Part shown: positions 4,862 through 7,808 of the stretch, one piece after another
How positions within the stretch are numbered: the stretch's first letter is position 1
Layout: each line of letters begins with the position of its first letter
Source: Streptosporangiaceae bacterium
Lineage (GTDB): Bacteria; Actinomycetota; Actinomycetes; Streptosporangiales; Streptosporangiaceae
DNA: 7,808 nucleotides
Assembly: GCA_030038715.1 (NCBI GenBank)
Contig: JASHSO010000057.1
Span: 1 to 7,808, forward strand
Direction: 5' to 3'
Translations under genes and position numbers: made by a program
The notes under the pieces: generated by a model
What the model saw: the letters and a program-made list of their open reading frames with translations, nothing else
Database searches by the model: none
What the model was told of the DNA's origin: nothing

Positions 4862-6442
4862 TCACTCGGCCTCCAGCCAGCCGCCCGCGGTCAGCATGCG
4901 GAGCACCGTCTGGACCGCTTCCTGGCGGCTGACCGCGGCGGTGTCGATGACCAGCTCGGCGTCGGTCGGCTCCTCGTACGGATCGGATATCCCGGTGAAC
5001 TGGCCGATCAACCCCGCCCTGGCCTTGGCGTACAGGCCCTTGCGGTCGCGAGCTTCGCAGACTTCCACGGGCGTTGCCACGTAGATCAAGAAGAAGTCGC
5101 CAACCTCGCTGACCATCTGCCTGACTCGCGCGCGCGCGGCGGCGTACGGCGCGATCGGGGCGCAGATTGCGATGCCGCCGTGCCGGGCCACCTCGGCGGC
5201 CACGAACCCGATCCTGGCGATGTTCAGGTCCCGGTCAGCGGGAGAGAAAGCCAGGCCGGCCGACAGCAGCTGGCGCACTAGGTCGCCGTCGAGCAGCGAG
5301 ACCTGCCGGTCACCGCGTTCGGCAAGCACGTCCGCCAGGTCGCGGGCGATGGTGGACTTGCCAGCGCCTGACAGGCCGGTGAGGAACAGCACAATCCCAC
5401 GACGGGAACGGGGCCGCCGGACTCGCTGTAGCTCCCGCGCGACTGCCGCCGGGGCGAACCAGGCCGGGATGTCACTGCCGGCGTCCAGCAGGTCGCCGAG
5501 CTGGTCGGCGGACAAGTCCTCCCGTTCGGTGCCGGGCTCGATAAGCCCGTGCGGCCGCCACACCTCGGCGGTCGGGTCGTAGGCCCAGTCACCAGCCGGC
5601 CCGATCGGGATCACGGCACTGGCCTGAAGCTGGTCGTCGTCGGGCAGCGTACCGTCGGCCAGCAGGTGCGTGGCTCCGTAGGCGGCTGCCACTCGCGCTC
5701 GCGCTGCGAGTTCCCGGGCCCGTCCGACCGGGCCGGCCAGTGCGCCAGATCGTGGCCCTAGCGGTACCGGCACCAGCAGCGTGCCCGGGGGCAGGCTGGG
5801 CATGGCCGCCAGCACGGCCCGGACCAGTGCCTGGGCAGTGCCGACTACCTCCGCGCGTCCGGTCACCAGCGGCATGAGGAGCAGCCGTGCACCGAGCTGG
5901 CCGGCATGGTGCCGGAGCTGGCCGATCTGACGTGAGGTCAGCGGGCCCCTGGCGGCGAAGGCGAGCACTGGTCCGGGGTCAAGCTGCTCCCTGGTGGCCG
6001 CCGGGCTCAGCATCAGGCGCCGGAACGGGCCGTGCTCGGGCGGTCGGCTCGCCGAGACGGGGCCGGCCAGGCGGACCAGGCCATCTCCGCCGACACCGTT
6101 GGCTGTGCCCACGTTCAGTGCGGTCCGCTCGCGGACCCGCATGACCGCGATCGGGGTGCCCTCTGGGTCGGATAGCAGCATCTGCCCGGCCGGGGCGAGT
6201 TCAGATTCGGACGGCACCGCTTCGGCCGCGACATCCAGCGTCACCGGTATCGGGAACGGCGTGCCGTCCGCAAGCTGCCAGGACGCACCGACAGCGGCGG
6301 CGTCCGCAGCGGTCATGAACCCAGTGAGTGGCGCGAATGCGCCGGACAGCAGCAGTTCAAGATCGCCGAGCTGGCCTTGGGTCAGCGTGCAGGTGGGCAG
6401 GCTGGCAAGCCCCAGCGAGGCGGTGTCGGCCTCAGCAGTCAC
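4862..6442 (-). CDS. APS kinase fused to a degenerate ATP-sulfurylase-like domain
   Basis: In this 526-residue cytoplasmic protein, residues 348-526 form an adenylylsulfate kinase (CysC) that uses ATP to turn APS into PAPS. They carry the P-loop GLSGAGKST (356-364), D385-G-D, D403-R-D-L-N-I, and KGLYAKARAGLIGQFTG (468-484). Residues 1-340 follow the ATP-sulfurylase order, with LTQGQLGDLELLLSGAFAPLTGF (20-42) and a conserved PFPIPVTLDV. However, the nucleotide motif Q-x-R-N-P-x-H is replaced by AFAARGPLT (161-169), and the V-G-R-D-H region by HLLADGTLPD (259-268). So the first domain probably cannot make APS and may be structural or regulatory. The GTG start at 6442 has GGAGGGG 3 nt upstream. 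The methyltransferase gene lies 132 nt upstream on the same strand. Records may call it bifunctional sulfate adenylyltransferase/adenylylsulfate kinase; the first activity is doubtful. Confidence 0.9.
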   Translation of the reverse strand: MTAEADTASLGLASLPTCTLTQGQLGDLELLLSGAFAPLTGFMTAADAAAVGASWQLADGTPFPIPVTLDVAAEAVPSESELAPAGQMLLSDPEGTPIAVMRVRERTALNVGTANGVGGDGLVRLAGPVSASRPPEHGPFRRLMLSPAATREQLDPGPVLAFAARGPLTSRQIGQLRHHAGQLGARLLLMPLVTGRAEVVGTAQALVRAVLAAMPSLPPGTLLVPVPLGPRSGALAGPVGRARELAARARVAAAYGATHLLADGTLPDDDQLQASAVIPIGPAGDWAYDPTAEVWRPHGLIEPGTEREDLSADQLGDLLDAGSDIPAWFAPAAVARELQRVRRPRSRRGIVLFLTGLSGAGKSTIARDLADVLAERGDRQVSLLDGDLVRQLLSAGLAFSPADRDLNIARIGFVAAEVARHGGIAICAPIAPYAAARARVRQMVSEVGDFFLIYVATPVEVCEARDRKGLYAKARAGLIGQFTGISDPYEEPTDAELVIDTAAVSRQEAVQTVLRMLTAGGWLEAE

Positions 6443-6445
6443 GTT

Positions 6446-6452
6446 CCCCTCC
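6446..6452 (-). promoter_or_regulatory. Shine-Dalgarno deciding the GTG start of the APS kinase fusion
   Basis: On the minus strand this reads GGAGGGG, a strong ribosome-binding sequence 3 nt before the GTG at 6442 (5 nt from its GGAGG core). It supports GTG as the real start. The encoded N-terminus then begins shortly before the conserved sulfurylase-like segment. Confidence 0.75.
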
Positions 6453-6574
6453 GACCGGCGCGGCCTGTTGCGGGCGCACCGGCTCCCATCGCCGCATGCC
6501 CGAGGTTACACATCCCGATTTCAGTTGCGCCACCGATGTCCCGCAGGCTCCCGCGCTGAGCAGGTAGCACGGGT

Positions 6575-7408
6575 CTATGGCAGCAATCGCGCCGACCTGT
6601 CCTCGGGCTTGCGCGCGACAAAGCGAAGTTCGTCATAGGTCCAGCCGAGCCGCCCGGCGGACAGCCAAGCGACGATCTTGCGCGCCGCTAGCGCGCCGCC
6701 GACCGGCCCGGTGTCACAAACCTCGCGATGCGCCACCGAAAGGCCGTGCTTGGCGAGGAACCGCTGGATGCCACGCGAGGACGATATTGGCTCGTAAATT
6801 GGCGGGTACGGCCCGGGCTGCCGACCATGGGCGGCACGCCAGACCATGGTCCTTGCGACCCTCGGCAGCTTCCGGTCAAGGAACCCGGCTGCCGTGCTCC
6901 TGTCCGCGGTGCTGAGCAGCAGCAGCCCGCCGGGCCGCAGTGCGGCGACCAGGCGGCCGAGCACGATCTCGGCGCCGCTGATCCGGTCGAGCAGCATCGA
7001 GCACTGCACGATGTCGAAGGACCTCGGGGTCAGCCGCACCGTGCGCAGTTCGGCCAGAGTGGCCGAGGTCAGGTCGGGACGACTGGCCACGCAGTCCCTG
7101 GCCGCCGGGACGTTGTCGTCCACCATCGTGACGACGACCTCGGCCACGGCCGCCCGCAGCGCGTCCAGGTCGAGTTCCGCGCCCGCGGTCGTGCAGCCTG
7201 CCCGCAGCACCGTGATCGGACGTCCGGCGTGCTGCGCAGCGTAGTCCAGGGCGAACTTGGTGAACATGCCCGACTCGCCTGCCACTGCCTCGCGGGCACG
7301 AGCGCTCTGCCAATGGGCCGGCTTGGCCGACCGGTGTCTGCCTCGCACCCCGGGGCGGGCAGTGCCGATGTCGAGTTCGCGAAATCCCTCGACACCCGTC
7401 ACGAGCAC
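6575..7408 (-). CDS. Class I SAM-dependent methyltransferase-like protein
   Basis: This 277-residue protein has a Rossmann methyltransferase layout. The beta-1/motif I region is VLRAGCTTAG (67-76), an acidic stretch V-D97-D98 stands at the end of beta-2, beta-4 is FDIVQCSMLLDRI (131-143), and the post-motif is LVAALRPGGLLLL (153-165). The C-terminal part (about 185-270) is variable and includes PYPPIYEP (200-207). Motif I lacks the usual acidic residue and most glycines of the D-x-G-x-G-x-G loop, so SAM binding is uncertain. No Shine-Dalgarno precedes the GTG at 7408. A GTG six bases later (7402) lies 8 nt after a minus-strand TACGCT -10 (7411-7416) and may be a leaderless start. An ATG at 7267 would still keep the core fold. 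The APS kinase fusion follows on the same strand. Substrate unknown. Confidence 0.78.
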   Translation of the reverse strand: MLVTGVEGFRELDIGTARPGVRGRHRSAKPAHWQSARAREAVAGESGMFTKFALDYAAQHAGRPITVLRAGCTTAGAELDLDALRAAVAEVVVTMVDDNVPAARDCVASRPDLTSATLAELRTVRLTPRSFDIVQCSMLLDRISGAEIVLGRLVAALRPGGLLLLSTADRSTAAGFLDRKLPRVARTMVWRAAHGRQPGPYPPIYEPISSSRGIQRFLAKHGLSVAHREVCDTGPVGGALAARKIVAWLSAGRLGWTYDELRFVARKPEDRSARLLP

Positions 7409-7410
7409 TA

Positions 7411-7416
7411 AGCGTA
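7411..7416 (-). promoter_or_regulatory. Candidate -10 box for the methyltransferase gene
   Basis: The minus-strand sequence TACGCT fits TANNNT. It lies 8 nt before the in-frame GTG at 7402, a spacing that suits a leaderless mRNA, and only 2 nt before the GTG at 7408. No good -35 is seen upstream. The AGCGT pentamer is tandemly duplicated here at 7411-7420. Confidence 0.35.
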
Positions 7417-7480
7417 GCGTTATGAAAGCGCCATGTAACTGACATTGGATGGCAACGACAACAAATGGCTAGCCGCGACT

Positions 7481-7511
7481 CATGGCCGGCGGTCGCGGCG
7501 GCCCGGCCGTG
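7481..7511. repeat. Long GC-rich hairpin between the methyltransferase gene and mfd
   Basis: CATGGCCGG (7481-7489) can pair with CCGGCCGTG (7503-7511) over nine base pairs including one G-U, around a 13-nt loop. It stands in the gap between divergent genes, about 50 bp upstream of the candidate mfd -10. It could be a protein-binding site or a structural barrier. No T-run follows on either strand, so it is not a classic terminator. Confidence 0.4.
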
Positions 7512-7561
7512 ACTGGCGACCCAACATCTGACGTCTTGCTCTGGTCGAGCCGGGCGGCCCG

Positions 7562-7567
7562 TAAGCT
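7562..7567 (+). promoter_or_regulatory. Candidate -10 box for mfd
   Basis: TAAGCT fits the actinobacterial -10. The nearest -35-like sequence, TTGCTC at 7536-7541, is 20 bp away, longer than usual. Transcription from here would give mfd an untranslated leader of about 100 nt containing the hairpins described separately. Confidence 0.35.
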
Positions 7568-7568
7568 A

Positions 7569-7647
7569 GAGGCATCCCGCCTCGCAGACCGGCTGCCGGT
7601 GGCCCGCTAATCGGCTGGTGCCCCGCTGCCTCTCGGCGCGGGCCTTT
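7569..7647 (+). other. Structured mfd leader with competing hairpins
   Basis: Several stems can form. GAGGC-ATCCC-GCCTC (7569-7583) and ACCGG-CTG-CCGGT (7588-7600) are perfect. GGCCCGC (7601-7607) pairs with GCGGGCC (7638-7644), directly followed by TTT, which resembles a weak terminator. CCCGC at 7622-7626 competes for the same GCGGG. AGAGGC (7568-7573) can also pair with the later GCCTCT (7628-7633). The whole lies 24-102 nt before the mfd start codon. It could be an attenuator, a short RNA with its own terminator, or GC-driven coincidence. Confidence 0.35.
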
Positions 7648-7670
7648 CGTGCTGCCTACGTAGGGACGAA

Positions 7671-7808
7671 ATGAGCCTCTCCGGTCTTCTGCCGCTCGTC
7701 AGTGCCGACCCGGACCTGCGGCGAGCGCTCGACCAGGCCGAGCAACTTCCAGAACTGGGCGGGGACCTGATCGCGCCGGGCCCGCTCCGGCCGTTGCTGG
7801 TGGCGGCG
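7671..7808 (+). CDS. mfd: Transcription-repair coupling factor Mfd, N-terminal fragment
   Basis: Only the first 46 codons are present and the gene continues past the window edge. The product begins MSLSGLLPLVSADPDLRRAL and continues to GGDLIAPGPLRPLLVAA, which matches the opening of actinobacterial Mfd proteins (full length about 1,150-1,200 residues). Mfd is an ATP-driven DNA translocase that removes RNA polymerase stalled at lesions and recruits UvrA. This fragment lies before the UvrB-like region and shows no catalytic motif, so the call rests on remembered N-terminal similarity. The ATG at 7671 has AGGGA at 7662-7666, 4 nt upstream. It diverges from the methyltransferase gene across 262 bp. 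Confidence 0.8.
   Translation, partial: MSLSGLLPLVSADPDLRRALDQAEQLPELGGDLIAPGPLRPLLVAA

Noticed and set aside
7550..7650. Possible tRNA or SRP-type RNA gene in the structured region before mfd
   Set aside because: There is no T-loop or anticodon-stem pattern, and none of the conserved SRP RNA loop sequence was seen.

Overview
The window is GC-rich DNA with actinobacterial coding habits: strong third-position GC, GTG starts, TANNNT-type -10 boxes and likely leaderless starts. A BldC-family regulator, a DUF4229 membrane protein and the N-terminus of Mfd all point to Actinomycetota. A finer placement (for example Streptosporangiales) would be a guess. No rRNA, tRNA, CRISPR array, transposase or insertion sequence was seen.

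Layout from left to right. Positions 1-219 hold no gene and are relatively AT-rich at the far left. A TetR-family repressor (220-816, minus) is divergent from a 14-TM DHA2-type MFS exporter (913-2448, plus). The 96-bp gap between them carries an inverted repeat that fits an operator, so this looks like a standard self-regulated efflux pair. Next is a two-gene plus-strand operon (2627-3976). It encodes a zinc metallopeptidase whose last ~165 residues resemble the anthrax lethal factor / Pro-Pro endopeptidase (ATLF/PPEP) fold, and a small, very acidic protein of unknown function. It has its own promoter-like sequence with a palindrome on the -35 box. A BldC-family regulator (4050-4250, minus) and a DUF4229 membrane protein (4607-4849, plus) diverge from a 356-bp intergenic region rich in palindromes.

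The right part is a minus-strand pair. A SAM-methyltransferase-like protein (6575-7408) is followed by a 526-residue protein (4862-6442) with an intact APS kinase domain fused to an ATP-sulfurylase-like domain that has lost its catalytic motifs. The kinase would make PAPS, the sulfate donor, from APS supplied by another sulfurylase. The first 46 codons of mfd (transcription-repair coupling factor) run off the right edge, preceded by a leader with several competing hairpins.

The points most worth following are the ATLF/PPEP-like metallopeptidase with its acidic partner, the degenerate sulfurylase domain beside a methyltransferase with an eroded SAM motif, and the palindrome-marked promoters.
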